From CAYXGZ01 sp964464755 (lineage in GTDB: Bacteria; Planctomycetota; MHYJ01; JACPRB01): a stretch of DNA of 64,000 bases. The stretch is from the NCBI GenBank assembly GCA_964464755.1, contig CAYXGZ010000006.1, positions 20,716 to 84,715 on the forward strand, written 5' to 3'. Positions 1-8,654 of this stretch are shown here, in pieces. The position numbers were made by a program, and so were the translations under genes. Position 1 is the stretch's first letter; every line of letters begins with the position of its first letter. The notes under the pieces are model-generated. The model was not told the origin of the DNA, did no database searches, and saw only the letters and a program-made list of their open reading frames with translations.

Positions 1-583
1 AGCCGTCCTTGAGGTCCGGGAAGATCTCGCGGGCCACCGAGGCGAGGCTGAGCGCGTCGATCTCGGTGCCGAGCTCCTCGAGGTCCTTGATCTCGTCGTC
101 TGCCGGGACGATGACGATCGGCAGCAGGCGCGTGGGGGTCTCGCTGCCCTGGGGGACGGGGATCTCGGGCTCGGGGAGCGGTTCGACGGGCGCCTCGGCG
201 CCGCGCTTGTGGGCCATCGCGGCGCGGATCTTCTCCTCGAGAGCCTGCAGGTCGGCGTCCTGGCCGGGCGCGTAGCCCGGGGTGACGGCCTTCTTCGCGG
301 CCTCCGCCGCCTCGGCGGCCTGCCGGCGCTCCTGCTCCTCGGCCTCCTTGCGCGCGGCCGCCTCGAGGGCCTCGCGGCGCTTCCTGCGCATGGCCTCGAG
401 GCCGCCCCCCTCGATCAGGCCCTCCATGGAGTCGCCGAGGAAGCGCCGGGTCTCGGCGCTGCGGCAGTACATGATCTTCTCCATGATGGAGATGATCTGC
501 GGCGTGCGGCCCGGGAGGTCCAGGACCTCCGCGAGGGCGGCCCGCGCCTCGTCCATGGTCCGGATGATGGGAGAGGGGCTCAT
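1..583 (-). CDS. Hypothetical coiled-coil protein, 3' end cut by window
   Basis: The reading frame opens at an ATG at 583 and stays open for 194 codons to the window edge, so only the N-terminal part is present. Residues 1-60 look globular. They are followed by a strongly charged Ala/Glu/Arg/Lys-rich stretch (about residues 65-105) that should form a coiled coil, then a Pro/Glu-rich linker and another acidic, probably folded segment. Codons have the G/C third positions expected of a real gene in this genome. It is divergent from the gene at 685. I recognise no family, and the missing C-terminus could carry the informative domain. The gene is real with good confidence; the function is unknown. 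Confidence 0.7.
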   Translation of the reverse strand, partial: MSPSPIIRTMDEARAALAEVLDLPGRTPQIISIMEKIMYCRSAETRRFLGDSMEGLIEGGGLEAMRRKRREALEAAARKEAEEQERRQAAEAAEAAKKAVTPGYAPGQDADLQALEEKIRAAMAHKRGAEAPVEPLPEPEIPVPQGSETPTRLLPIVIVPADDEIKDLEELGTEIDALSLASVAREIFPDLKDG

Positions 584-684
584 GGCTGTGGGGTTCGGCT
601 GACTCAAGTGTACCGCCCCGCCCGCGAAACGGAAGGAATTCAGATTCGTCGGGGGTGTGGACGATGATGGGGTAGTCGGCTAAG

Positions 685-1374
685 ATGAACCGACACGAGG
701 AGACCCCCTTGGGCGGAACTTTGTTCTTCACGGTCCAGCAGGCGTCCAAGATCTGCGAGCTTCCCGAGCCCGCGATGCAGCAGTACATCCAGTCGGGGGA
801 GCTGATCGCCTCCTTCAACCAGGCGGCGATGAACTACCTCATCCTCCAGGACGACCTGATCGCGTTCATGAAGGGCCGGAAGATGTTCGCCCAGATGCAG
901 AAGCTCCTGGTCCACCGGGTCCTCGTCGTGGACCGCGACCAGAACACGACCTTCATCCTCAAGACCGAGCTGGAGCGCGGCGGCAAGGTCATGGTCCGCA
1001 TCGCCACGAGCACCAAGGACGTCGAGCTCTCCCTCGACGCGAACGTGCCGGACGTCATGACGATGCACCTCGCGGCCGTCCAGCGCCAGCAGGACAACCT
1101 CGCGGGCGTCCTCCGCCGCTGCCGCGAGACGCGGCCCACGAAGCTCATCCTCTACCACAACCAGCCCGACGTCCTCGTGAAGAACGACGAGGCGACGCAG
1201 AAGCTCGTGAACTACCTGAAGGTCGACGCGCTCGTCAGCGTCGCCTCGGGGAACAAGGCCCTCATCATGAAGATCGAGGAGGCCCTGGGCATCGTCCGCC
1301 AGACCCGGGTCTACAAGCCGCCGTTCGGCGCCGCCCCGCCGGCCGCCCCGCCCCCTCCCCCGCCGCCCCGCTAG
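685..1374 (+). CDS. HTH-like N-terminus plus receiver-like domain protein
   Basis: A 229-residue protein. The N-terminal 60 residues (around VQQASKICELPEPAMQQYIQ) resemble the winged-helix DNA-binding module of MerR/excisionase-type proteins, which reads 'pick a helix, choose a side'. Residues about 70-190 begin with a hydrophobic strand ending in Asp (VLVVDRD) and alternate strands and helices as in a response-regulator receiver or other Rossmann-like domain. A clear phospho-acceptor set (DD/D/K) is not obvious. The C-terminus is a run of prolines. The start is uncertain: the ATG at 685 has no good ribosome site, whereas an in-frame TTG at 709 sits 6 nt behind GAGGAG (697-702) and may be the true start. 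No specific family is recognised. Confidence 0.75.
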   Translation: MNRHEETPLGGTLFFTVQQASKICELPEPAMQQYIQSGELIASFNQAAMNYLILQDDLIAFMKGRKMFAQMQKLLVHRVLVVDRDQNTTFILKTELERGGKVMVRIATSTKDVELSLDANVPDVMTMHLAAVQRQQDNLAGVLRRCRETRPTKLILYHNQPDVLVKNDEATQKLVNYLKVDALVSVASGNKALIMKIEEALGIVRQTRVYKPPFGAAPPAAPPPPPPPR

Positions 1375-1386
1375 TCGACCGGTTCC

Positions 1387-1415
1387 TTTCCACCCGCCGG
1401 GCACCGCCGTATAAT
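1387..1415 (+). promoter_or_regulatory. Probable promoter for the SDR gene, leaderless
   Basis: A perfect TATAAT (1410-1415) lies 8 nt before the ATG at 1424. TTTCCA (1387-1392), a 4/6 match to the -35 consensus, lies 17 nt further upstream. Transcription would start at or within a base or two of the ATG, and there is no Shine-Dalgarno sequence. Confidence 0.55.
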
Positions 1416-1423
1416 CGGCGCCG

Positions 1424-2173
1424 ATGAAACTCCCCGGCCGCGTCGCGCTCGTCACCGGCGGATCCAGCGGCATCGGCCGCGCCGTCGGACGCCGGTTCGC
1501 CTCCGAGGGCGCGAAGGTCTGCTTCGTCGGCCGCCGCGAGGAGCGCCTTCGCGAGGCCGCGGGGGCCGAAGGCGCCTGGTGCGCCGCGGACGTCCGGCGC
1601 CCCGCCGACTGCGCCCGGGCCGTCGAGGCCTGCGTCTCCCGCTTCGGCGCGATCGACATCCTCGTCAACGCCGCGGGAGTCATCGGCAACGACGGAATCC
1701 TCGACGCCAAGCCCGCGGAGTGGCGGCGCATCATGGACTCCAACGTCGAGACCGTCTACGAGATGACCCGCGCGGCCGCCCCCCACCTCGCCAAGCGGCG
1801 AGGCGGCTCCATCCTGAACCTGAGCTCCGTGACCAGCCTGCGCCCCTTCCCCAACCTGCTCGCGTACTGCGCGAGCAAGGCGGCGGTCGACATGATGACG
1901 AAGTGCATGGCGCTCGAGTTCGCGCCGCACGGCGTCCGCGTCAACTCGATCAACCCCGGCGTCGTCGTCACCGAGCTCCACACGGTGACCGGCGCCGTGG
2001 CCGACTACCCGGCCTTCCTCGAGCGGGGCAAGGCGACGCACCCGCTCGGCCGGGTCGGGTCCACCGACGACATCGCGGCCCTCGCGCTCTTCCTGGCGAG
2101 CGACGAGGCCTCCTGGATCACCGGCCAGGTCCACGTGGCGGACGGCGGCCGGCAGCTGCTCAGCGCGCGTTGA
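1424..2173 (+). CDS. Short-chain dehydrogenase/reductase (classical SDR)
   Basis: A 249-residue NAD(P)-dependent oxidoreductase of usual SDR length. The nucleotide-binding motif TGGSSGIG is at about residues 11-18, the NAG-type motif appears as NAAG, and the catalytic Ser-Tyr-Lys set is present (LSS, then YCASK). The C-terminal ITGQVHVADGG is typical of FabG/glucose-dehydrogenase-like members. The substrate cannot be told from sequence; 3-oxoacyl-ACP reductase-like or sugar/alcohol dehydrogenase activity are both possible. It has its own TATAAT immediately upstream and is followed after 10 nt by a small gene read in the same direction, so the two are probably cotranscribed. Confidence 0.9.
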   Translation: MKLPGRVALVTGGSSGIGRAVGRRFASEGAKVCFVGRREERLREAAGAEGAWCAADVRRPADCARAVEACVSRFGAIDILVNAAGVIGNDGILDAKPAEWRRIMDSNVETVYEMTRAAAPHLAKRRGGSILNLSSVTSLRPFPNLLAYCASKAAVDMMTKCMALEFAPHGVRVNSINPGVVVTELHTVTGAVADYPAFLERGKATHPLGRVGSTDDIAALALFLASDEASWITGQVHVADGGRQLLSAR

Positions 2174-2183
2174 GGGGGAACCC

Positions 2184-2510
2184 ATGGTGACCATCGTGTT
2201 CGACAAGCCGAGGTCGATGAACCCCGAGGCGCTCGTGCGCGAGCTGCGGGGCTCCAGCCACTGCGCCGGCCTCGAGATCCTGCTCTGGGACGAGGAGATC
2301 ACCGTCGAGGAGTCCAAGTCGGGCGACGAGCTCACGGTCAAGATCGACCCGTCGAAGCTGGAGATCAAGACGGAGGGCGCCAGCAAGGCGCTCGCCGAGA
2401 AGGTCGCGACCGCGCTGCAGGCCCAGGGCCTGCGCCGCCGCCCCCCGCCGGGCTCGGGCAAGGCGAAGAAGGCGCCCCGCCCGACCGCCCCGCCCCCCGA
2501 GCGGCCCTGA
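2184..2510 (+). CDS. Small hypothetical protein with basic Pro-rich tail
   Basis: A 108-residue protein preceded by a ribosome site (GAGGGGGA about 8 nt before the ATG). The first 80 residues form a compact alpha/beta-looking domain rich in charged residues. The last 25 are Arg/Lys/Pro-rich and probably disordered. It has no signal peptide or membrane segment. It lies 10 nt behind the SDR gene and converges with the M16 peptidase gene, leaving only 3 nt between stop codons and no visible terminator. No family recognised. Confidence 0.7.
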   Translation: MVTIVFDKPRSMNPEALVRELRGSSHCAGLEILLWDEEITVEESKSGDELTVKIDPSKLEIKTEGASKALAEKVATALQAQGLRRRPPPGSGKAKKAPRPTAPPPERP

Positions 2511-2513
2511 CGC

Positions 2514-3989
2514 CTACTTCGCCGGCCGCTTCAGCGTGAGCGGGTCCGGCAGCTCCAGGTCGACGACCGGCCCGAAGTCCTCCGGCTTCACCGCGTGCTG
2601 CCCGTCGCCCTTCTTCATCGCCTCGACGTCGCCGACGAAGAGCGCCACGAACTTCGAGGGCTGCATGTGCTCCTTCGCGCAGCGCCGCACGTCGGCCGCC
2701 GTCACCGCCGCGATCTTCTGGCGGTAGACCGAGTAGAAGTCCTTCGGGTACCCGTTGAACTCCGCCGAGGCGAACGTCGACGCGATCCGCGCCGGCGTCG
2801 GAAAGAAGATCCCCGCGAAGCCCTCGAGGTAGAAGTTCTTCGCCGCGTCGAGCTCCTCGGGCGTGACGTCCTTCTCCTGCATGCGGGCGATCTCCTCGAG
2901 GCAGATCTTGCCCGCCCAGAGGCAGGACTCGCTGCGGCTCTGGTACTGGATCCGGAAGGCGCCCGTGTAGGCGATGCCGGGGCGGTAGTCGCTGCCCACG
3001 TCGTAGGCCAGGCCCTCGTCCGTCCGGACGCGGGCGACGAGGCGCGAGCTGAAGCCGCCGCCGCCGAGGATGTACGACATGATGCGGATCGGGAACGCGT
3101 CCGGGTGGTCGATGCGGATGCCGAGGTGGGCCAGGGTCACGCGGCCCTGGTTGACCTTGCCCTTGGCCGGGATGAAGTAGGCCCCGGGGACCGGGACGTG
3201 CTTCGGCTCCGGCACCTTCACGGTCTCGGCCTTCGCGACCGGCCAGTTGCCGAACGCGGATTCCAGCTTGGCGAGCAGCTCCTCGCGCCGGAAGTCCCCC
3301 GCCACGGCCATGATCATGTTCGCCGGGTGGAAGAAGCGGGCGTGGAAGGCCGCCAGGTCCTCGCGGGTGATCGAGGCCACCGAGTGCGAGGTCGGGTGCC
3401 GGTTGCTCGGGAAGTCGCCGTAGAGGAGCAGGTTCGACTCGCGGGCCTCGACGGCCTGCGCCGCGTCGTTGCGGGCCTTGAGGCGCTGGAGGACCTGCGC
3501 CTTGGCGAGGTCGAGCCGGTCCTGCGCGAACGCGGGGTTCGCCAGGAGGTCCGTGAAGACCGCCAGGCCCGCGTCGAGGTCCTTGCTCAGCACCGAGAGG
3601 CTCGCGGAGGCCTGCGTGTCGCCGACGCTGACGCCGGCCTGGGCGGCCAGGAACTCGAGCTCCTCGTCCACCTGCTCGGGCTTCCGGTTCTTCGTGCCGC
3701 CGACGCGCATCTGGCCGCCGACGAGCCCGGCGACGCCCTCCTTGCCCTCGGGCTCCCAGAAGGACCCCGCGCGGATGAGCACGCTGAGGTCGATTTTCGG
3801 GAGCGAGCGGTCCTCGACGGCGTAGACCACCATCCCGCACTGCAGCTGGGCGCGCAGCGGGCCGGGGTCCGGCACCTTGAACTCGGGGGCCTTGAACTTC
3901 AGCTGGTCCGGGTGGGCCGGGACGTCCTGGGCCCGGCCGGGGAGCGCCGCGAGCAGGGCCGCGGCGGCGATCAGGATGGCGTGCTTCAT
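2514..3989 (-). CDS. M16 family zinc-peptidase homologue lacking the active-site motif
   Basis: A 491-residue secreted M16 (pitrilysin/mitochondrial processing peptidase-like) protein. It has an N-terminal signal peptide (MKHAILIAAAALLAALPGRAQ) and the two-lobed M16 layout. The C-terminal lobe carries the family Arg/Tyr region (SSRLVARVRTDEGLAYDVGS). The inverse zinc motif HxxEH is absent: the expected place reads GVAGLVGGQMRVGG. It is therefore probably the non-catalytic partner of the gene just upstream, as in other two-subunit M16 enzymes. A GTG at 4004 is in frame, but the ATG at 3989 directly precedes the signal peptide and follows AGGAAGG, so I chose it. It overlaps the end of the active subunit gene, or abuts it with the chosen start, and is surely cotranscribed. 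Confidence 0.9.
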   Translation of the reverse strand: MKHAILIAAAALLAALPGRAQDVPAHPDQLKFKAPEFKVPDPGPLRAQLQCGMVVYAVEDRSLPKIDLSVLIRAGSFWEPEGKEGVAGLVGGQMRVGGTKNRKPEQVDEELEFLAAQAGVSVGDTQASASLSVLSKDLDAGLAVFTDLLANPAFAQDRLDLAKAQVLQRLKARNDAAQAVEARESNLLLYGDFPSNRHPTSHSVASITREDLAAFHARFFHPANMIMAVAGDFRREELLAKLESAFGNWPVAKAETVKVPEPKHVPVPGAYFIPAKGKVNQGRVTLAHLGIRIDHPDAFPIRIMSYILGGGGFSSRLVARVRTDEGLAYDVGSDYRPGIAYTGAFRIQYQSRSESCLWAGKICLEEIARMQEKDVTPEELDAAKNFYLEGFAGIFFPTPARIASTFASAEFNGYPKDFYSVYRQKIAAVTAADVRRCAKEHMQPSKFVALFVGDVEAMKKGDGQHAVKPEDFGPVVDLELPDPLTLKRPAK

Positions 3990-3993
3990 GGGA

Positions 3994-5598
3994 TTACTTT
4001 CCACCTTCCTTGGGGGGCGCGGCGGCGCCCTTGCGCTTCACCGTGAGGACGTTCTTGCCCTCGGGAACGTAGTACTTCGCGGCCGAGCGCCGGATGTCCT
4101 CGGCCGTCACCTTGTTCGCGTCCGGCACGACCTTCATCACGTCGCGCCAGCTGTTGTGGATCTCGGCGAAGCCGAGGGCCGTCGCGACGCCGTCGTTCGT
4201 GTCGAGCTCGCGGACCATGTTGCCGAGCATCTGGTTGCGGGCCTTCTGCAGTTCGCGGTCGGAGACCGGCTCCGTCTTCAGGCGCTCGATCTCCTCGAGC
4301 AGCGCCTTCTCCAGGTCCTCGAAGCTCACGCCCTCGCGGGGCTGCGCCGAGATCTCCAGCGCCCCGCCGTACTTCAGGCCCCAGTAGGTGGCCCCGGTGG
4401 ACAGGGCGAGCTTCTTGCCGTCGACCAGCGCCCGGTGCAGCCGCCCGGTGCGGCCCGAGAGCACCATCGCCAGCAGGTCCAGCGACGGCGCGTCCGCGTG
4501 GGCCTGCGCGGGGCCGTGCCACCAGATCTGCATCTGGGGCTGGGCGTCCGCCTCGGCCGCCATCCGGCGCTCGCCGACCTGGGCCGACTCGAGCGTCACC
4601 ACCGCGGGCCGCTCCTTCTTGCGCTTCGGCAGGCGCCCGAAGTAGAGCTTCGCGAGCTCGCGGATCCGCTCCTTCTTCACGTCGCCGACGAAGATCGCCG
4701 TGCAGTTGTCGGGCGTGTAGTGCGTGTCGTAGTAGTCCTGCGCGTCGGAGTACGCGTACTGGTCGATGTCCGACATCCAGCCGATGACGGGCCAGCCGTA
4801 CGGGTGGGACTGCCAGAACATCGACATGAAGGCCTCGTTGATGAGGCCCATGGGCGGCGAGTCCGTCCGCATCCGCCGCTCCTCCTTGACCACGTCGCGC
4901 TCGGGGTAGAACTCCCGGAAGACAGGGTTGAGGAAGCGGTCCGACTCGAGCCAGAAGAACAGCTCGACCTTCGAGCTCGGCAGGTCGACGAAGTAGCGCG
5001 TCCAGTCGTAGTAGGTCGACGCGTTGAGCCCGAGGCCGCCGTGGGCCTGGAAGATCTTCGAGAGGTGCTCGCCGACGGAGATCTTCTTCTGCTCGGCGAC
5101 GAGGGCGTCGTACTTCGCGAGCAGGGCCTTGTAGGCCTCCTGGTCGGCCGCGTGGATCGTCGCCTTCAGGTTCCCCGAGGTGACGACGGTCGGCTCGCCG
5201 CGCCGCAGGGCCTCCAGGCCCCGGAGCTTCAGCGCGCGGACGTCGCCCATCACGGCCTCGATGGCCGCGTTGAGCTCCCGGTCCTTCTTCGGCTCCTTCG
5301 TCCCGATGGTGTCGGTGCCCTTGAACATCATGTGCTCGAAGAAGTGCGAGAGGCCCGTAATGCCGGGGCGCTCGTTGACCGAGCCCACCTTCCAGTAGAG
5401 GGCGCAGAAGGCCCGCGGGGCCCCGGGCCGCTCCACCGTCAGGACCCTCATCCCGTTCTCGAGGACCAGCTCGTCGACGTCGAGGTTGATCCCGCCGGTC
5501 GGCGCCGCGTCCTGGGCCGAGGCCCGGGGGACGCCCGACTCCGGCCATCCGCCGGCGGCCGCGAGGAGCGCCACCGCGAGGGCTGCCACGATCCGCAT
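3994..5598 (-). CDS. M16 family zinc peptidase, active subunit
   Basis: A 534-residue secreted insulinase-family metallopeptidase. A signal peptide covers about residues 1-28. The inverse zinc motif HFFEH is at residues 85-89, followed by the usual MMFKGT. There is a long insertion (about residues 100-190) before the second part of the peptidase lobe, then the C-terminal M16 lobe. The start ATG follows GGAGG with 7 nt spacing. The product should act in the periplasm on peptides or unfolded proteins and pair with the zinc-less homologue encoded next in the operon. The substrate is unknown. Confidence 0.92.
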   Translation of the reverse strand: MRIVAALAVALLAAAGGWPESGVPRASAQDAAPTGGINLDVDELVLENGMRVLTVERPGAPRAFCALYWKVGSVNERPGITGLSHFFEHMMFKGTDTIGTKEPKKDRELNAAIEAVMGDVRALKLRGLEALRRGEPTVVTSGNLKATIHAADQEAYKALLAKYDALVAEQKKISVGEHLSKIFQAHGGLGLNASTYYDWTRYFVDLPSSKVELFFWLESDRFLNPVFREFYPERDVVKEERRMRTDSPPMGLINEAFMSMFWQSHPYGWPVIGWMSDIDQYAYSDAQDYYDTHYTPDNCTAIFVGDVKKERIRELAKLYFGRLPKRKKERPAVVTLESAQVGERRMAAEADAQPQMQIWWHGPAQAHADAPSLDLLAMVLSGRTGRLHRALVDGKKLALSTGATYWGLKYGGALEISAQPREGVSFEDLEKALLEEIERLKTEPVSDRELQKARNQMLGNMVRELDTNDGVATALGFAEIHNSWRDVMKVVPDANKVTAEDIRRSAAKYYVPEGKNVLTVKRKGAAAPPKEGGK

Positions 5599-5646
5599 GT
5601 CCGAACCTCCGTTGATGTTCCCGTTGATACGGCCCGGGACGGGCCG

Positions 5647-6837
5647 CTATTTGAGGACCCCGAGCTTCTTCCCCACCTTCGCGAACGCGGCCAGGGCCCG
5701 GTCCAGGTGCTCCCGATCGTGGCCCGCGCTGATCTGCACGCGGATCCTCGCCTGGCCCTTCGGGACGACCGGGAAGAAGAACCCGACGACGTAGATCCCC
5801 TCGGCCAGCATCTCCCGCGCGAAGTCCTGGGCCAGCTTCGCCTCGTTGAGCATGATCGGCACGATCGGCGTGGTCCCCGGCTTGATCGTGAAGCCGCGCG
5901 CCTGGATCTCCTTGCGGAAGTACGCCGTGTTCGCCTCGAGCTTGTCGCGCAGGCCCGTCGAGCCCGCGAGCAGCTCGAAGGCCTTCAGCGCCGCCCCGAC
6001 GATCGGCGGCGGCACCGTGTTCGAGAAGAGGTACGGGCGCGAGCGCTGGCGCAGCATCTGGACGATCGGCGCCCGGCCCGTCGTGAACCCGCCCGCCGCG
6101 CCGCCCAGCGCCTTGCCCAGGGTGCTGGTGATCACGTCGATCCGCTCCCGCACCCCGTGCAGCTCCGGCGTGCCCCGCCCCGTCTTCCCGATGAAGCCCG
6201 TCGCGTGGCTGTCGTCCACCATCACGAGCGCGTCGTACTTGTCGGCCAGGTCGCAGATCTCCGGGAGCTTCGCGACGTCCCCGTCCATCGAGAAGACGCC
6301 GTCGGTCGCGATCATGCGGACCCGCTGCGCTTGCGCCTTCTTCAGCGCCTCCTCGAGCTCCGCGAGGTCGCCGTGCGCGTAGCGGTAACGCTCGGCCTTG
6401 CAGAGGCGGATCCCGTCGATGATCGAGGCGTGGTTCAGGGCGTCGGAGATGATCGCGTCCTGCTCGCCGAGCAGGGTCTCGAAGAGCCCGCCGTTGGCGT
6501 CGAAGCAGGACGTGTAGAGGATCGCGTCGTCCGTGCCGAGGAAGGCCGAGATCGCCTTCTCGAGCTGCTTGTGCAGGTCCTGGGTCCCGCAGATGAAGCG
6601 GACGGAGCTCAGGCCGTAGCCGTGCGTGTCGAGGGCCTTGTGGGCGGCCGCGATCACCTCGGGGTGCGAGGAGAGCCCGAGGTAGTTGTTCGCGCAGAAG
6701 TTGAGGACCTCGCCCTGGGCGACGCGGATCCGGGCGGCCTGGGGCCCGAGGAGGACGCGCTCCTCCTTGTAGAGGCCCGCGTCGCGGATCCCCTGCAGCT
6801 CCGCCTCGAGGATCGGCCGGATCGACTTCTGCACCAT
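5647..6837 (-). CDS. kbl: Glycine C-acetyltransferase (2-amino-3-ketobutyrate CoA ligase)
   Basis: A 396-residue PLP enzyme of the alpha-oxoamine synthase family, the expected length for Kbl. It cleaves 2-amino-3-ketobutyrate with CoA to glycine and acetyl-CoA in threonine catabolism. Visible motifs are NFCANNYLGLSSHPEV near the N-terminus, the cofactor-binding DDSHATGF, and the PLP lysine region STLGKALGGAAGG. The frame extends upstream, but the ATG at 6837 directly follows GGAGGG (4 nt spacing) and matches the family's N-terminus. A TATAAT lies about 23 nt upstream. No threonine dehydrogenase is adjacent, so pairing with tdh cannot be shown. Other alpha-oxoamine synthases (BioF, SPT) are less likely given the close match in N-terminal and active-site motifs. 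Confidence 0.9.
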   Translation of the reverse strand: MVQKSIRPILEAELQGIRDAGLYKEERVLLGPQAARIRVAQGEVLNFCANNYLGLSSHPEVIAAAHKALDTHGYGLSSVRFICGTQDLHKQLEKAISAFLGTDDAILYTSCFDANGGLFETLLGEQDAIISDALNHASIIDGIRLCKAERYRYAHGDLAELEEALKKAQAQRVRMIATDGVFSMDGDVAKLPEICDLADKYDALVMVDDSHATGFIGKTGRGTPELHGVRERIDVITSTLGKALGGAAGGFTTGRAPIVQMLRQRSRPYLFSNTVPPPIVGAALKAFELLAGSTGLRDKLEANTAYFRKEIQARGFTIKPGTTPIVPIMLNEAKLAQDFAREMLAEGIYVVGFFFPVVPKGQARIRVQISAGHDREHLDRALAAFAKVGKKLGVLK

Positions 6838-6859
6838 GGAGCCCTCCCGTGAGGCGGGG

Positions 6860-6888
6860 ATTATAGCCGCGTCCCCGCGGGAGGTCAT
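6860..6888 (-). promoter_or_regulatory. Probable sigma70-type promoter of kbl
   Basis: Reading the minus strand, ATGACC (6888-6883) is followed after 17 nt by a perfect TATAAT (6865-6860). The ATG of kbl is 22 nt downstream with a ribosome site between. This fills the space between the stop of the DUF1549 gene and kbl. Confidence 0.55.
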
Positions 6889-6907
6889 GGATTCCGCCGG
6901 CCCCGGC

Positions 6908-8572
6908 CTACTTGTTGAAGAGGAACTCGCTGGAGTTCAGCAGGACCCAGAACGCGTCCTCGGCGCCCGACGGCCCCTTCGCGCAGACCGCCGAGAAGCG
7001 CGAGAGCTCCGAGGAGGTCGGCGGCCGCGTGAGCACGGCGAGGAACATCGCGCGCACCTGGTCCGACGGGTTCTTGTGCGTCGAGACGATGGACTGGAGC
7101 CGCCCGCCGCCGCCCCGGGCCGTCGCGATCGTCGCGCGCTGGATCGCGGGGCTGTTCATCATCACGAGCGCCCCGGGGATCGTGCCCTGGAACTCCAGGA
7201 TCTCCGAGCCCTCGTCGTCCCCGAAGGCGTAGCGGAAGTCCCGGAAGGCCTGCAGCAGGTCCCGGCCCCGCATCACGGAGCCCGGGTCGCCCCCGGTGGT
7301 GGCGGCCGTCACGAGGGAGTTCATGATCTGCTCGGGCGTCAGGCCGCGGACCGCGGCGACCGCGTAGTACTTCTCCGCCTGCGGGGCCTTCGCCCGCGCC
7401 CGGGAACTGAGCTGGTACGTGTCCGAGAGCGCGAGCTCCTTGAGCAGCCACTTCACGTCGTGGCCGTGCGCCACGAAGTCCCGGGCCAGCTCCGCGAGCA
7501 GCTCGGGGTGGCTCGGGGCGTTGCGCGAGTCGAAGCCGTCGATCGGGTTCACGAGGCCCCGACCGAAGAGGTGGCCCCAGTAGCGGTTCACGGCCGCCTT
7601 GGCGAATTGCGCGGTCTCCGGCGAGGTGAGCAGGCGCGCGTACGCGGCCCTCGGCTCCTCCTTGGGCTCCGGCCCGGCCTTGCTCCAGAGGAACGAGGGC
7701 TTGATCGGGCCCTTCTTGCTGTCCGGGATCACGAGGCCGCCGCCGAAGCGGCCGCGCACGGGCCGGTCGTCGACGGTGAACGTGTAGTCCTTCTCGTCGC
7801 CCATGTTCTTCCGGCGCACGGAGAGCTGCGAGAAGAACGCGGCCATCCCGTAGAAGTCCTCCTGCGTCCAGGCGTCGAAGGGGTGGTCGTGGCACTGCGC
7901 GCACTGGATCTGCGTGCCGAGGAACACGCGGGTCAGCTTGCCCGCGACGGCCTGGGGCAGCTCGCGCTGGGCCTGGCGCTGGAGGCGCACGTAGAAGGCC
8001 GTGAGCAGGTTCTCCTCGGGGTCCGGCTCGGCGGCCTCGTCCTTCTTCTTCCCGCCCATCATCCCCCGGGCGAGCCCGCGCGGGTCGGGCATCACGCCCT
8101 TCGCCGCGATCACCTGGCGGACGAACTCGTCGTACGGGAGGTTCTTCTCGAGCAGCGGGCGCAGCGCCCGGTTCATGACGAGGCGGGCCGAGGCGACCTG
8201 GTTGTCGTCCTCGTGGCCGACGAGCGAGCCGGCCCACGTGGTCGCCCAGTGCTCGGCGTACTTCTCGGAGGCGAGGAGGGAGTCGACGAGCTTCTCGCGC
8301 TTGTCGGAGGCCCCGGACTCGAGGAAGGCCTTCGCGTCCTCGAGCGAGGGGATGCTGCCGACGAGGTCGAGGCTGACCCGGCGCAGGAACTCCGCGTCCT
8401 CGCTGCGCGACGAGGGGCTCAGCTCCTTCTCGGACCACTTCGCGCGGACGTGGTGGTCGACCAGCTTCCGGCCCGAGAGTCCGGCGGGGCCGCTCGGCGG
8501 GGCGGGAGGATCCTGAGCGAGGACCGCGGCGGACCCGAGCAGCAGGAGGGCGGCGGAGCTCAGCAGGCGCAT
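6908..8572 (-). CDS. DUF1549/DUF1553 secreted protein
   Basis: A 554-residue exported protein with a signal peptide (MRLLSSAALLLLGSAAVLAQ), an N-terminal DUF1549 domain and a C-terminal DUF1553 domain. DUF1549 holds the conserved QCAQCHDHPFD segment, which contains a CxxCH haem-type motif. These two domains occur together in large paralogous families in planctomycetes and relatives; their function is unknown, often suggested to involve sulfatase-type or polysaccharide-use loci. The start at 8572 follows AGGGAG with 6 nt spacing; a GTG two codons upstream has no room for a ribosome site. A second, shorter paralogue is at 15082. Here no DUF1501 gene follows, unlike the paralogue. Confidence 0.9.
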   Translation of the reverse strand: MRLLSSAALLLLGSAAVLAQDPPAPPSGPAGLSGRKLVDHHVRAKWSEKELSPSSRSEDAEFLRRVSLDLVGSIPSLEDAKAFLESGASDKREKLVDSLLASEKYAEHWATTWAGSLVGHEDDNQVASARLVMNRALRPLLEKNLPYDEFVRQVIAAKGVMPDPRGLARGMMGGKKKDEAAEPDPEENLLTAFYVRLQRQAQRELPQAVAGKLTRVFLGTQIQCAQCHDHPFDAWTQEDFYGMAAFFSQLSVRRKNMGDEKDYTFTVDDRPVRGRFGGGLVIPDSKKGPIKPSFLWSKAGPEPKEEPRAAYARLLTSPETAQFAKAAVNRYWGHLFGRGLVNPIDGFDSRNAPSHPELLAELARDFVAHGHDVKWLLKELALSDTYQLSSRARAKAPQAEKYYAVAAVRGLTPEQIMNSLVTAATTGGDPGSVMRGRDLLQAFRDFRYAFGDDEGSEILEFQGTIPGALVMMNSPAIQRATIATARGGGGRLQSIVSTHKNPSDQVRAMFLAVLTRPPTSSELSRFSAVCAKGPSGAEDAFWVLLNSSEFLFNK

Positions 8573-8631
8573 GGTCACTCCCTTGGGGTTCGGCTACCGG
8601 GTATGAACCCGAGGGGGATGCGCGAAGTTGC

Positions 8632-8652
8632 GGGGAATCCGGAGGATTCCCC
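8632..8652. repeat. Perfect 9-bp inverted repeat after kinase gene
   Basis: GGGGAATCC-gga-GGATTCCCC begins 2 nt beyond the stop codon of the minus-strand kinase gene. It would form a strong hairpin in that transcript, but no U-run follows, so it is either a Rho-type or processing hairpin or an operator for the DUF1549 gene downstream. Confidence 0.5.
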
Positions 8653-8654
8653 GA

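Noticed and set aside
685..1374. Long proline-rich and Arg-rich open frames on other strands over real genes
   Set aside because: High G+C gives long antisense and alternate frames rich in Arg, Ala, Pro and Gly; they have no family motifs, and codon third positions show the annotated frame is the coding one.
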